A stretch of DNA of 64,000 nt, taken from positions 3,124,001-3,188,000 of the forward strand of contig PUDQ02000001.1 in NCBI GenBank assembly GCA_002964805.2, written 5' to 3'. Origin of the DNA: Trametes villosa (lineage: Eukaryota > Basidiomycota > Agaricomycetes > Polyporales > Polyporaceae). Of this stretch, positions 1-10,856 are shown in pieces. Positions within the stretch are counted from its first letter, which is position 1. The number at the start of each line of letters is the position of its first letter. Below the pieces are notes generated by a model. That model ran no database searches, had not been told where the DNA came from, and saw only the letters and a list, made by a program, of their open reading frames with translations. Made by a program: the position numbers and the translations under genes.

Positions 1-1
1 G

Positions 2-88
2 CCCCTGCGGGCTTCGCTGCGCATCGACGTCGCGAACTGGAACTCCATCGGTCTCGTGGGCTTCGCGGACAGCAAATTCGCCGGCTAG
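2..88 (+). CDS. 3' end of a gene cut by the window edge
   Basis: The first bases read without a stop in one frame as a 28-residue tail ending in DSKFAG and a TAG stop at 86-88. The composition (IDVANWNSIGLVGF) looks like folded protein rather than random sequence. The rest lies outside the window, so family and intron structure cannot be judged. The following 210 bases up to the next gene's stop hold nothing I can identify. Confidence 0.45.
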   Translation, partial: PLRASLRIDVANWNSIGLVGFADSKFAG

Positions 89-301
89 AAGCACAGGGCA
101 TTAGCAATGATCACAAACGGCGCAGAGTCTATTTAAATGTGTGATAGCACTCTCTGGGCATGCGTGGGCGAAGTGAATACGAATCTGCTTGGGTGCACGC
201 AACCATCAAGAGAAGGCGGGGCATGAGAGACCCCCGAAGCCCGACGGCGCGCGCAGTCCGCCACCGCTGACCCTTGCAGCGAAGAGAGGACGAGAGTGCC
301 C

Positions 302-2467
302 TTAGTAAATGCTGACAGAGGGACGACGTACCGGCCTGTCTACGGAGGGCGGTCCCCGGCTGACACTGGACGCGTGTCCTGGTGCATCACGATGCTCGTG
401 GGCCGGACGCTCCTTTGTGTCGGTCGAATTTTCCTTTTGCGACCGGCCTGCCCCCGCCAATCGGACGCCCCTGCTCGTCGACGCGACGGGAGCACCGCTG
501 TCGCCGTCGACGATCTCGCCTCGCCCCGGCCCTTTGAGCTTCGCAGCGTCGGCTACGCCGTCAGGGCCACTACGCGACAGCGACTTTGACGGAGCGGTGG
601 GAGGCTTGTGCGCGCCGTCGGCCTTCGCGCCCAGATTCGCGCCGCTGGCACTGGCGGACACCACGCGTCGCGCGCGGGCAGCGCCAGCGTTCGGCCCAGC
701 CGCCGGCGTGTTCCTCGTACGTGAGGGCTGCAGCGCAGGCTTGCGAGGCGCGGGCTCCTTGGAGGAGGACGGTGCCGAAGGCCCGGATGTGGTCTTGCTG
801 CGTTTGCGTTTTTGCGCAGGAGGCTCGCCTGCGGGTGACCCCGCACGTTTGATCGAACGACGCATCGGGGACGGGGAGCGTTGTGCCTTGGAGACCTGGG
901 GCTCGGGGACGGGCTGATCGAGGGCGTCCATGGGCGCTCCTGCAGGGCTACCCGACCCTGATGCTAGCGTGGTCGACGCTGCTCCATCACCTCCTGGTCC
1001 CCGCGGGGATAGAGAATTGCTCGGGCCAGCCACGGCTTCCCCGTGTAGGCCGTCATCGGGGGGTGACTCGGGATAGCTTTGAAGAGCGATCGGGGCAGGG
1101 ACATCGGCTTCAGGCACGCCAGTATCTGGAGCTTCGTTTGCCATAACCGCGTCTCCGTTGTGTTCCAACCTAGCAATGATAGAAATATTCAGCACTCTCG
1201 TGTGACATGATTTCAACGTTGCGAAAGCGCGTTGGCTTACCCCACAGTATTCGCCATAAGTCTTTGCCCGAACGACATAAGAGTATTGGCCAAAGCGCCG
1301 ACCGCCCGTGGGGGTTTGACATCGGTGTGAACAGCCGACGAAGCTGACTGTGCGGCGTTATCTGTTCGCCGAACGCTCACGCCTTTGGTTGCGGCGGCGG
1401 CGGTGGCAGGCTGAGGCTGGGCCTGGAGTGGTCGGCGCCGCACACCAGGGACGGGCTTCCTGCCTGCAAGAGAAACTCTGCGTGCTATGGATGCAGTCAA
1501 AGGTTTGAGTTTGGCAGGCTTGGTGACTGCTGCAACGGGTGTCACCTGAGCGGCCGACAGCAGAGATGTGAATGAGAACTCAAACATACTCATGAATCAG
1601 GGATTTACGTACCCTCTTTCGCTTCGCTTTCTCGCCGCCGGGAAGTTTCTTCTTTCCTTCTGCGCGATTGGTATCTGGGCGACCCTTGACTATTCCCTTC
1701 TGGGCAGGTTGTGCAGCAGGGCATTGGTCAGCGGGACTAGGAGGTACAGCTTCCGCTGTGACCGGGGTGATAATGTTCGTGGTAGAGTTCGTCTCTCGCG
1801 CGGCGGTTGAGCTGCTCTCCGAGTCAGAGACATCTATGGGGTTGATATCACTATTCGTAATGGTGTGGTTGGAAGGCACGTAAGATGGCGAGGGCATGAC
1901 ATGGCTGATCGACGAGGCGCTGGGAGAAGGCGATGCGCGTTTGCGAGGGCTGAGCTGACTCAATGTCAATGGACTACGGGCGCGTGATGGAACGGAATCC
2001 AGTGAAGGACCATCTGCCTGGAAGAAGTTCGACCCTTCCTCCGCCAATAGCAGGTCCTCGCCGTGTGCTTGCTGCGAGGGGATCTGGAAAGAGGGGTCTT
2101 GATTACGGAAGGGCGACAACTCCTCGGCGAGAGCGGCAGAGAGATCATCGGCGACGGCAGCCTTGAGAGGAGTAGCGATCCCAGGACGCGGGCGGAGAGA
2201 AGATCGTATGGGTGCGGTCCGCACAGGCTTCGAGCGCGGGGTGAGTTCCGCAAGAGTCAGCGGGCGATGCGCAGCAGGTCGCGACGGTGGCGCGGGTGTG
2301 GTCAGGGTATCGTTTGCGCCGTTGAAGAAGTCCATGGTGTCGTCGGCGAGAAGGAGGTCATCGGTGTTTCCGGCGGCATGAGGGATTTGGAAGGAGGCCT
2401 CGGAGAAGTCTGCAGTAGCAGATGTATCGGATAGGTCTGGGATATGGCGGAGGCTAAGGTCGTCCAT
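302..2467 (-). CDS. Low-complexity nuclear-type protein with a duplicated SFQIP/DLLLA module and a KEN box
   Basis: I do not recognise the family. Three exons (2467-1613, 1545-1241, 1169-302) join in phase through GTACGT...CAG and GTAAGC...TAG introns and give about 675 residues. The protein is rich in Ser, Pro, Ala and Arg, with many SP/TP sites and basic clusters such as PAQKRKRSKTT, which suits a nuclear phosphoprotein. Residues 25-81 and 126-180 are two copies of one module: SFQIP, then DLLLA, a FF pair, and PLTL..L(S/T)PR. A KEN tripeptide (SQKENST) lies near the C-terminus. The start is the first ATG before MDDLSLRHIP; upstream in-frame codons look non-coding. KEN boxes and CDK-type sites are typical of mitotic APC/C substrates, so a cell-cycle role is possible, but that is inference. 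Confidence 0.7.
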
Positions 2468-4079
2468 AGCTACGCCGAACTGAGTAGCAGTGTTTCCGGT
2501 GGTTCGCGGTCGGCGGTGTTCAAGGTCGCTTGATAGGTACGCTACGGGGCGTAGTGATGCCTTCTTGCTCGATGTTGAGGAACAGAGTCCGAGTGGTAGA
2601 GTGTGATGCAAGACAAGAGAGCGTTCAGGTCCGTGTGGGTTGCGGGGATGGCGGATGAGAGCGAGCGGATCGGAGTTGTAGAGCAAGACGCGATACGCGA
2701 GTAGTAGCCACAGCCAACCGCGACGCGTCCTCAAACCGTGAGAATCCAGTCGCGTACCTCGCTCACGTGACCCCGTCTCAATGGCTCATGCCACACCCTC
2801 GTCCTTTCCTTCGACTCCTACGACCACGTAGCAACTTCGGATGCGGACCAACACTTGTCTCGGCATTATGCGCTCAATCTATGGTTCCACTCAAGAGAAT
2901 CATCCGTTCTTACTCTCTGGGCATCACAGTGCCCACTCCATGACGCGCTACTTGTACCAATTGTTGCGTGGATTTCAGCCGCGTAACTGTTGCTGCCTAG
3001 CTATCCTAACATGACGGTTAACCTCCCTATTTTCTCATCACTGATAGAGGTATCGATTGTCTGCCATCGCCCGATGTATTCAGCGATCGTCGGGTTCGAA
3101 GATGTCTCGATAACTCACCGCGCCCCCCGGCAGCGGTAGTTCAGGCGTCTTCTTTCCGTGCCGAACTCAGCTGAACGTCTCTTACATCAGGTTCAGTCCT
3201 TAGGGAGTAACGTACACGTACATCCTTCGACGTGGCCATACGAAGCGCCAAGTCTCTTCCCGGGCCCCCACGCTACCCAGCCGCCGATCCCAGAGTTTCT
3301 CCTTGAAGAAGCACGAAGTCCTTCTCAAACCCAAACATATGACATAACGCCCCTAGCCAGATCTCGCCACAATTCTAGTGTGTGCGAAGCCGCGGCGCGC
3401 GCGCCCTCCGAACAGGCCTCTCCGGAGCACCCGGTACGTAGAACGAGCTTCGGCATCACATGATACTCACTGCTGCTCCAAAAGATGGCCCGCCAAGGGG
3501 CGGCACGCCGTGCATGCGCCCCCGCAGAAGACATTCTCGGGCAGCGTGGCCTGCAGGCAATGCGGGCGAAGCTCTCGCATTGATCGAGAGCACCCTCCGG
3601 CGGCCGAGGGCGTGTCTCGAGACTCGGGCGCACGCAGGCCGACGCCAGCCATCGACGTCATTGCGTACGCTCGTTTAGACGCGGCCCCCTGGGGTGTGCA
3701 TGCAGTGCATCGTCGGAGACGGAAGCCCCGGTCGAAGCACGGCATCGCAGAGCGCCTTGGAAGTTTTCGACCCCCTCATGACCCCGCGGGAGGGCCAGCG
3801 CCCAACCTCCGACATTGACCGCCCCGTTGCGCTGACAGCTGACTTGCTGCGCCAGGTCGGACCAGGAGACCTCCCCCGTTTCACCCAAGTTTCACCCAGC
3901 TGGGGTCCGCGGACTACCCCCTCGGTGCGCCCGCCTGTCGTCCACGGACACCCACAATTTCAGCATGTCGGACATCAACGCTCGACCGCGAATAGCATGG
4001 TCGACGTTGGCAAGTAGTTTGAATACCGAATACCGAATGTACCGAGCGGAACACATCGTCAGATCAATCGCCATCGCCA
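2468..4079. other. Intergenic stretch without a recognisable gene
   Basis: This 1.6-kb stretch separates the 5' end of the KEN-box protein from the 3' end of Syo1. Short ORFs exist on both strands between 3158 and 4017, but they overlap each other, have Arg/Pro/Cys-rich shadow composition, and show no consistent splice phase or known motif. The left 300 bases should hold the promoter of the leftward gene. Confidence 0.5.
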
Positions 4080-6675
4080 TCAGAGCCGGAGCCCTCTCCG
4101 GTACTGGATAAACGCCACGAGGTTATCCCGCACCTCCTCCCCGCGCACGCGAAGCTCGCGCTCCTTCTTCCGATCGATGCCGCGGACAGCCTTGCGCACG
4201 CCTTCGACACTCTGCACGAGCGCGTCAAGATAGCGGCCTTGCCGGAAGTTCACATCGTACGGCAGGGCCTCGTCCGAGTAGATGTCGATAAGCGCAGACA
4301 CCGCTTGGAGGAGCGGCTCGGTGGGCGTCGGAGGACTCGCGTTTGGCGGTAGCAACGACAGAAAATAGGCGGATATAATCTAAAATGACACAAGTTACGA
4401 GAGGGCGTCAGCGAACGGCGGTCTCGCCCGGGTTCAAGTAAGTGCGACGACGTACCCGGTTCGCGTCTACGGATTCTGGGTGCTGAGCGAGACACTCCAG
4501 CGTTCCGATCGTCTTGACTTTCACCTGGATATCTTGCGTGGCGTTGTAGAACTGAATGAGCACCTGGACCTGCTCCTCCGTCGGCACGAGTGCGCCCTTG
4601 AACATGTTGCCCACGCCCCAGAGCACGCCGACGCCGATGTCCCACATCTCCCGCCGCCGCTCCTGGCCCGCGCCCGTGATCTCCGTGCCCACGAGCCGGA
4701 GCGCGCCCCAGACGGCGTCGAACACCGCGCGGCCGCTGGCGGCGTCGAGGCCGAGGCTCGACGGCCGGCCGCGCGCGGACGTCGCCATGGAAAGGAAGAT
4801 GTTGTTCAGGCACTCGAGCGCGCTGATGTGGATCGCGCCGAGCGCCGACGTCGTGGGCGGGTGCGGCGACGGCGCGCCGAGGGGCGGGAAGGACAGTGCG
4901 GTCGGGTGCACGAACTTTAGGAGCGGCGCGACGAGCGTGGTGAAGAACGCCGGGGGCGGCACGGCTTCGACACCTGAGGCGTCCTCGACTGCCATCTCGG
5001 CGTCTGGGGTATCGTCCATTGCCTCATCGTCCTCGTCTAACGGGCGACATTGCGTACGGTCAGCGTCGGAGGTAGCGGGCTCGACGGGTCGCGACGCACC
5101 TTCGTTGTCATCCCGTTCTTCGCCACCAGGCGCACCGCTGAACACCTCCGGGTCCGGCAACGTCGCGCACATGCCTGTGAGAATCTCCAGAGCGAGCTGG
5201 ACCGTGCGCAGCCGCGTCTCCAGCCGTTCGAGCTCCAGCTCCGAGGGTGTTTTGTGATCCGACTTCGGCGTGTGCTTCAGCGACAGGTTCTCGAGCTGCG
5301 GCACGGACTCCTGCGGCAGTCGTCAGCGGGCGTGGATTTAGCGGAGGGAAGCGGCGTACCTGGTGGTCGATGGCATGCTGGGCCGCTTGCGCGGCCTCCT
5401 GCAAATCTGTCGAGAGCACCGGCTCCAGCGTTGGCAGGACCACATCGCGGTCTAGGTCGACTGTCGCCGCGATGGAAGGAGGCGGTATCGGTGAGATATT
5501 CCTCAGAATACCTGTGTGGTGCCGTGAGTGACAGATGGTGGCCCACGCAACGAAACAACACACCGCACGCGAGGACACGGAAGGCAGCGGCCCGCGCATC
5601 AGATGCATCCTTGTCCTTCCCGTTGGACTTCGGGGCAGTCTCATCCGGCCTCACGATCGCGAGAAGACACGCGGTGTACTCTGCGTTGGTACGTACTTCC
5701 TCCACGACGGGACGGTTCTCATCGGTCAGGACGTAAAGACACTGAGCTATCCCCATGGAGACAATGTGAGTCTCCCTAGCTCTCGTACACGAAACGAACG
5801 GCTTACCGGCAGAAGTCACGGTCGACAGTGGCAGCTTGTCTTTTGCGCCCAGGAAGGACATCAGAAACGGCACCAGCGACATTTCATTGATCGCGTTCAG
5901 AGCCTTGTTCGAGGTCTCTCTAGTCTTCGTCAGTTCAAGGGACGCATCGCAGCGCTGTATGGCAACGATGAACTTACGAAAGGCACCATAGGATGGTAAT
6001 GACATTGTCGGCAAACTCATAGACGAGCTGCTGGGCGTTTTCAGGTGCATCTTTTGGCGACGCGAGGAATTGTGATAGTGTGTTGGAGATCTGTTCACAT
6101 AGTTGCAGTCCAAATAATTTGGACAAGATGAAACTTCTGTGCTAACCTTCGGCACAAATGTTTTGAGAGGGGCGGTGATATTCTTGTTAAACATCTCGGC
6201 ACAGATGTCGTACCCTCCGTCTATGCAGAGGTTCCTGGAGGAAGAACAAATTCCAGCGTCAAGGTTGCAAATACATCCCCTGAGACTAGAAGATGGCACA
6301 AACCGTAGGGAGCCTGCTGCCTCCACAACAACCTCTTCCTCACTGTCCGACAAACGGGTGATCAGTTTGCCGACGATGTTCTTGCCTTGAAGCAGTCGCC
6401 GGGTGGAGGGATCATTCTGGATGAGGTTGGACACGGCTACGCAGGCCCACTTGCGCTCCGCCGGATCAACACTCTCCAACTAAATCGCATACTCTCGTCA
6501 GCCATCATAGCGCGCTCGAAGCAGCTTAAGCTCTCACTTTTTGGATGATAGGCAGAATGGCCTCGGTCTTCGAGGACGAAGCGGACGCCGACGCGAGTCC
6601 CTGAGGTAGGTGCGAGTCCGGCACCCTCATGGGGTTATGCCGACGCATAGAGCGTTTCTTCTGTGACTTGCCCAT
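4080..6675 (-). CDS. SYO1: Syo1-like ribosomal-protein import adaptor (HEAT/ARM repeats)
   Basis: Syo1 (human HEATR3) is a symportin that carries ribosomal proteins L5 and L11 together into the nucleus with the importin Kap104, for 5S RNP assembly. The first exon (6675-6538) encodes MGKSQKKRSMRRHNPMRVPD, the hallmark Syo1 N-terminus. It joins in phase to LESVDPAERKWACVAVSNLI, the first armadillo repeat. Further exons carry NLCIDGGYDICAEMF, LVYEFADNVITILWCLS, an acidic loop (DEDDEAMDDTPDAEM) between repeats, and ALECLNNIFLS. The last exon ends RRGLRL. At least eight small introns interrupt the gene, and intron readthrough explains why single ORFs look mosaic. The 439-base gap to FIP1 is a shared divergent promoter. 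Identity is firm; internal exon ends were only partly checked. Confidence 0.9.
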
Positions 6676-7114
6676 CGTTGTAATTTGCTTGGGGGAGGTA
6701 ATCTAGGACTTCCAAGTCAAGGTTTATGTCGATCTCGTTATAGGTCCAGATGTAGGTCGTGAGAGATCGTGTGAAGCCCAAAGACAGTACGCCCAGCCTC
6801 TTGCTGCCTCAGCAGATGGTAGTTGCGAGAAAGAGCACAAAAACAGCTAACCCAGAGAGTTCAGGCGGCCGTGGTGTGCGCGTTGTGTGCGCGAAGGAGG
6901 AGAGATGGCTGAAATTTCTGCGATCGAGGTCACGTGCATGGCGTCGGCGCGACCCTGGCAAGCGCCCAGGCGGCGACGGTTCTTGTCCGTCAACTCTCTC
7001 CGCGTCCGTGCCTCGTCTCACTCTTAGCTCAACCCAGGCAGTAGCTACGTTTACCACAAATGTGCGTGTATGCGGTGTCGTAGTGCGAAGATGATGCTTA
7101 CTACTTGCTCCAGT
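6676..7114. promoter_or_regulatory. Divergent promoter between SYO1 and FIP1
   Basis: The 439 bases lie between the two start codons, which point away from each other, so both promoters must fit here. No canonical TATA box is obvious, and short ORFs in the interval look like chance. Shared control of the two RNA and ribosome-biogenesis genes is possible but not shown by the sequence. Confidence 0.5.
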
Positions 7115-9345
7115 ATGGATGACGACGACAGCTTCCTTTACGGCGACTCGACCACGGAGGAGGTGGCGAAGCCAGCGGTGCAGACATCTGGTGAGAGTCC
7201 GGTTGACCAGCAGTGGGGCTCGCAGCCTCGTCTTCTCTGTACTTCCTTCACGAGCGCAATGAAAATCTCATAACCGTCCTTCCAACTTGTGTGATATCCA
7301 GTGCCACAACCGTGAGTCGCATGTACCCTAGACTTCAGCCGTAAGACCTCACACGTGGGCGCGGTGTCAGAATCTCGTTAGAGCAGACGCGTTCCGTCTC
7401 AGAAGGCCTCGTTGCGAAGCTGGAGGAACAAGCAGCTGAAGAAGAGACGAATGGTGACGGCTCAGCGGAGGGCGCACCCGAAGGAGAGCCTGAGCAGAAT
7501 GGCGAGCATGAGGGAGAAGAGGATGAAGACGAGGAGAGCGAAGACGACGTACGCGTTCACTTCTGGGGCTGTGAATGCCATGCTAAGCTCGACCCCTCAC
7601 AAACAGGACATTGAAATTATCATGGAACCGCAAGCGCGCTCCCTGGACTTCCGGTATGTGTGCGGATGCATATGGGCGCCGGCTCCTTTGACATTCGTCT
7701 CCCAAGGAATCAACCAGGTCGACCTTCAGCCGCCCGCTCGACTAGCGCAACTTTCTCCACACCACAAAGAGGTATGCGTAATCTCATTTCTGGTTGGTTT
7801 GGATTGTTAACGTCCGACCACACAACAGCACCGCCCCAACAACCGCTGTCATTAACTACCGAGTACACCCCCCGAGAGCGGGGTAGCGCCGCGAAGCCTT
7901 CCCCCACCCCGCAGCCCACTGCTCAAACATCACAAACGCCCCTACCTGCACTCGCTGCGACCCCAGGACCGACAGAGAAAGTGCAGCCAGAAGGCGACAC
8001 AGAAGCTAGCAAGGACTCAGGACCGGACCCCAGCACGCTTCCACCAGCGAAAGCGCCTCCTTCGCATCCCTCCATCAACCCCTCCGCCCCGGGCACTATC
8101 GACGGGCGGTCAATATTCGACTATGACCTCAATGCTATGGCGGAGAAGCCGTGGCGGAGGCCAGGGTCTGACCTCAGCGACTGGTTCAACTATGGGTTTG
8201 ACGAGATCTCATGGGAAGCGTATTGCTACAGAAGGCGGGAGTTGGGCGAACTCGCGACCGTCTTGAAGAGCAATGTTCTGGTACGTGTAGTGTATTCGGG
8301 ACGCACATACCTGGCTAACTCATACTATGCGCGCAGAACTTCGCTGGCATGCCCGAAGACCAGCTCATCGCGCTCCCACCGGAAGTCCGCACGATGGTCA
8401 TGGCAGGTGCAACAGCCGTCATGGCAAACGGTGGCGGTGGCGGGCCCGGTGGCGGCGGCATGATCCCCCCCGGGGCGAGCATGAACATGAACGGCGGGAT
8501 GATGAACCAGATGATGGGCATGGGCCCGATGATGAACCCCATGATGGACATGGGCGTGAACATGGGCGACATGGGCATGATGCAGGACGGCCCCGGCGGC
8601 GGCGGCCAGGGCGGGCCCTCTGGTGGCCAGGGCCCGCAGGAGGGCATGGGCATGCCCGGCGGCTTCGAGAACGGGGCGCAGGGCATGATGGGCATGGGCA
8701 TGAACGAGTTTGGGATGCAGGTGAGCGCGCGCGCGTTGTACTCTCGTGGAGGTTATTCGGTGGCTTATGGCGTGTGGCCATTGCAGGACCCGTCGGCGAT
8801 GGGCCAGCAGATGTACCCGGGCATGGAGGGCAGCGGCACGCCGACGCCCGTCGCGCCCGCCGCGACGCGCGGGTTCCGGGGCAGGGGCATGGCGGGTCTG
8901 CGCGGACGCGGCGCAGGGTTCGCTGGCCGCGGGAGAGGTGTGTTGTTTGTGTATCCGAATATATGAAGCGCGGGGCTGATTGGAGGGGATCAGGAACGCC
9001 GGTGCGGCCTGCTTCGCCGCTTCCGCCTAACGTGCCTACTGGGCCGCGGAACAAGAACAAGTACAAGGATATTGACGGCAGCGCGCCGGCGGTTGACGGC
9101 CTTGACTATGGCGGCGGCGGCGGAGGTGGAGGAGGAAATGGTGACCGCGACCGTAGCGAGCGCGAACATAGTCGCAGCGAGAGGAAAGAGCGCGATACGC
9201 CTGACAAGGATGAAAGCAGCCGGAGTAGCAGGTGCGTGATAAAAGTCGTCTGTTTGGTTGACGTGTATCTTACGTCTTACATGCGACCAGGAAGCGGAGG
9301 GGTTCGACAGACCGGGAGGAGAGCAGGAGTTCGAAACGGAGATAG
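7115..9345 (+). CDS. FIP1: FIP1 subunit of the pre-mRNA polyadenylation factor
   Basis: Fip1 is an intrinsically disordered subunit of the cleavage and polyadenylation factor that tethers poly(A) polymerase. Ten exons were worked out: 7115-7190, 7302-7311, 7371-7548, 7607-7653, 7707-7771, 7829-8280, 8337-8720, 8787-8937, 8994-9231 and 9291-9345. They total 1,656 bases, a clean 551-residue frame. The start MDDDDSFLYGD is the usual acidic Fip1 beginning. An acidic stretch ends in ESEDD and DIEIIMEP. The Fip1 motif (about residues 219-265) contains KPWRRPGSDLSDWFNYGF and WEAYCYRRRE. A Met/Gly-rich low-complexity region follows, then RGRG repeats and an RS/RE-rich tail. The second exon is only 10 bases long, yet it is needed to keep frame. 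Confidence 0.93.
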
Positions 9346-9551
9346 TTCCTTCAGGACGCTTTCTTTCTCTCATTTGTTGTTCATATGTCTGTATCGTGTG
9401 CCCCTCTGCCCAGCTGCAGGTGCTTTCAGTATTTCATCTTCGGCTTGAGCTCTAGTCCGTATAGCTTTGCCACCGAACGTTTCGAGCATAGGCAGAGCAT
9501 CCGCTATTAGGTAGAATATATGCACTACAACCCAGCCGTGCCAACAACACA

Positions 9552-10430
9552 CTATGAAGGAGGAGCCTCGCCAGTCTGCGCCTCCGGCTCCGGCTCCAAG
9601 CTCTTTTTGAACCCCTCGAGCGTCCTCGCCAGCTTCCCCCCACTCGCCTCGCCCAACACCATGGAGAGCTGCGCCGCCGGCGCACTCAGCAGCCCCACAA
9701 GCTGCGCCCTCAGCCCATCCAGCGTCGGGAGCTCCGCGACGCTCTGCACGCCCTCCGCCTTGAACAGCTTGCCCTCGATGAGCGCCCCAAGGAGCTTCAG
9801 GTCGGGCACGGGCGTCGGCCGCTGGCGCTTCGGGCGGCGGCCGGGCACGAACGCGGCCTCGGCGGCCTTGCGCTCGTCGTCGAGCGCCTGCTGCGTCTTC
9901 GGCGCGCGCGGGGGCACGCTCCGCGCGAGCACGCGCAGCACGGCCTTGAGCTGCGGCGGGTTCAGCGCGGGGAAGGAGAGCGCGGCGAGCGTGCCGGGGA
10001 CCGCCTTGGCGAGCTGGCGCGACGTGCGGGCGTCGAGCGCGGCGAGGTCGCGCAGGGCGACGCCGAAGAGGGACGTGCGCAGGAAGGTGAGCGTCGGGGG
10101 CACGTCGTGCACGGGCGCAGGGGTGGAGGCGGAGAGGGAGGGCGCGACGGTCTTTGCGTGCTTGGCGACGGCGTCGGCGATGTCGGCGCGCAGCTTGATG
10201 AGGCGGGTCGCGGAGAAGTCGGCGTGCTCGAAGAGGACGAGGGGGCGGTCGAGGGAGGACTGGAGGAGGCGGGTGTACTGGTTGTAGAGGTACGTCTTGC
10301 GCTCCGAGTACCGCCGCGGCACCGTCTTGCGCGGGTACACCACCGGCGGCTTCAGCGAGACGGCATACGACCGGCTCTGGACGAGCACCGGCCGTGGGCT
10401 GGGCAGGAGTCGGGAGGATGAGCCCAGCAT
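9552..10430 (-). CDS. MRPL10: Mitochondrial large-subunit ribosomal protein uL10m
   Basis: This is an intronless 292-residue frame. The N-terminus (MLGSSSRLLPSPRPVLVQSR) is Ser/Arg-rich without acidic residues, as expected for a mitochondrial presequence. The segment SERKTYLYNQYTRLLQSS followed by LVLFEHADFSATRLIKLR matches the uL10m family (yeast Mrpl11), the base of the mitoribosomal stalk. The C-terminal half contains LKAVLRVLARSVPPRAPKTQ and a terminal acidic/Pro tail. It is convergent with FIP1, with about 200 bases between stops. The family is fairly certain; the yeast gene is MRPL11 and the human one MRPL10. Confidence 0.8.
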   Translation of the reverse strand: MLGSSSRLLPSPRPVLVQSRSYAVSLKPPVVYPRKTVPRRYSERKTYLYNQYTRLLQSSLDRPLVLFEHADFSATRLIKLRADIADAVAKHAKTVAPSLSASTPAPVHDVPPTLTFLRTSLFGVALRDLAALDARTSRQLAKAVPGTLAALSFPALNPPQLKAVLRVLARSVPPRAPKTQQALDDERKAAEAAFVPGRRPKRQRPTPVPDLKLLGALIEGKLFKAEGVQSVAELPTLDGLRAQLVGLLSAPAAQLSMVLGEASGGKLARTLEGFKKSLEPEPEAQTGEAPPS

Positions 10431-10856
10431 GGTGGAAGGGTGAGCGAGAGCAGGTGCGGGCTACAGCTCAGTCGACCAGCAGGAGCGCTTCGGTAGGCGT
10501 TGGGCGCTTCGGAAAATTCGAGTCCCGTTTTGGAAGGCTACTAAGTACGTTCAGCCGCTTGACGAAACTGCGCTCAGGGAGCTTGGTGTCGGCGCAAATC
10601 AGTGGTATGAGGCATGTATGCATCAATGAGGGTGAGTTTTCTCGAAATGCACTAGACGAGAAGACGTAGCTGCATACTTAATACATATGCACCCACTCCT
10701 CCCGGTCTTCCGTCTTCCGTCTGTCGAACGCTCACAAAGTGGACACTGATAGCAACGTCATGTGTTCTCCCAAAATACGAGTACAACAGTCGCTCGGTAG
10801 TACACTGCCTATATAATTCACTTCTTTCTTCATCTATATCTCACCAACCGAAACCA
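10431..10856. other. Intergenic spacer
   Basis: This stretch contains the leftward promoter of the uL10m gene and the 3' flank of the dehydrogenase-like gene. No ORF, RNA gene or repeat was seen. Confidence 0.5.

Noticed and set aside
3378..3818. 146-codon plus-strand frame
   Set aside because: Arg/Pro/His-rich, overlaps equally long frames on the other strand, no splice support and no known motif.
8327..9448. 373-codon plus-strand frame inside FIP1
   Set aside because: Arg/Gly/His-rich shadow that reads through several FIP1 introns; the FIP1 exons account for the region.
10500..10540. Possible tRNA (TTCGAGTCCC motif)
   Set aside because: The flanks do not form acceptor, D or anticodon stems; no tRNA or rRNA gene was found in the window.
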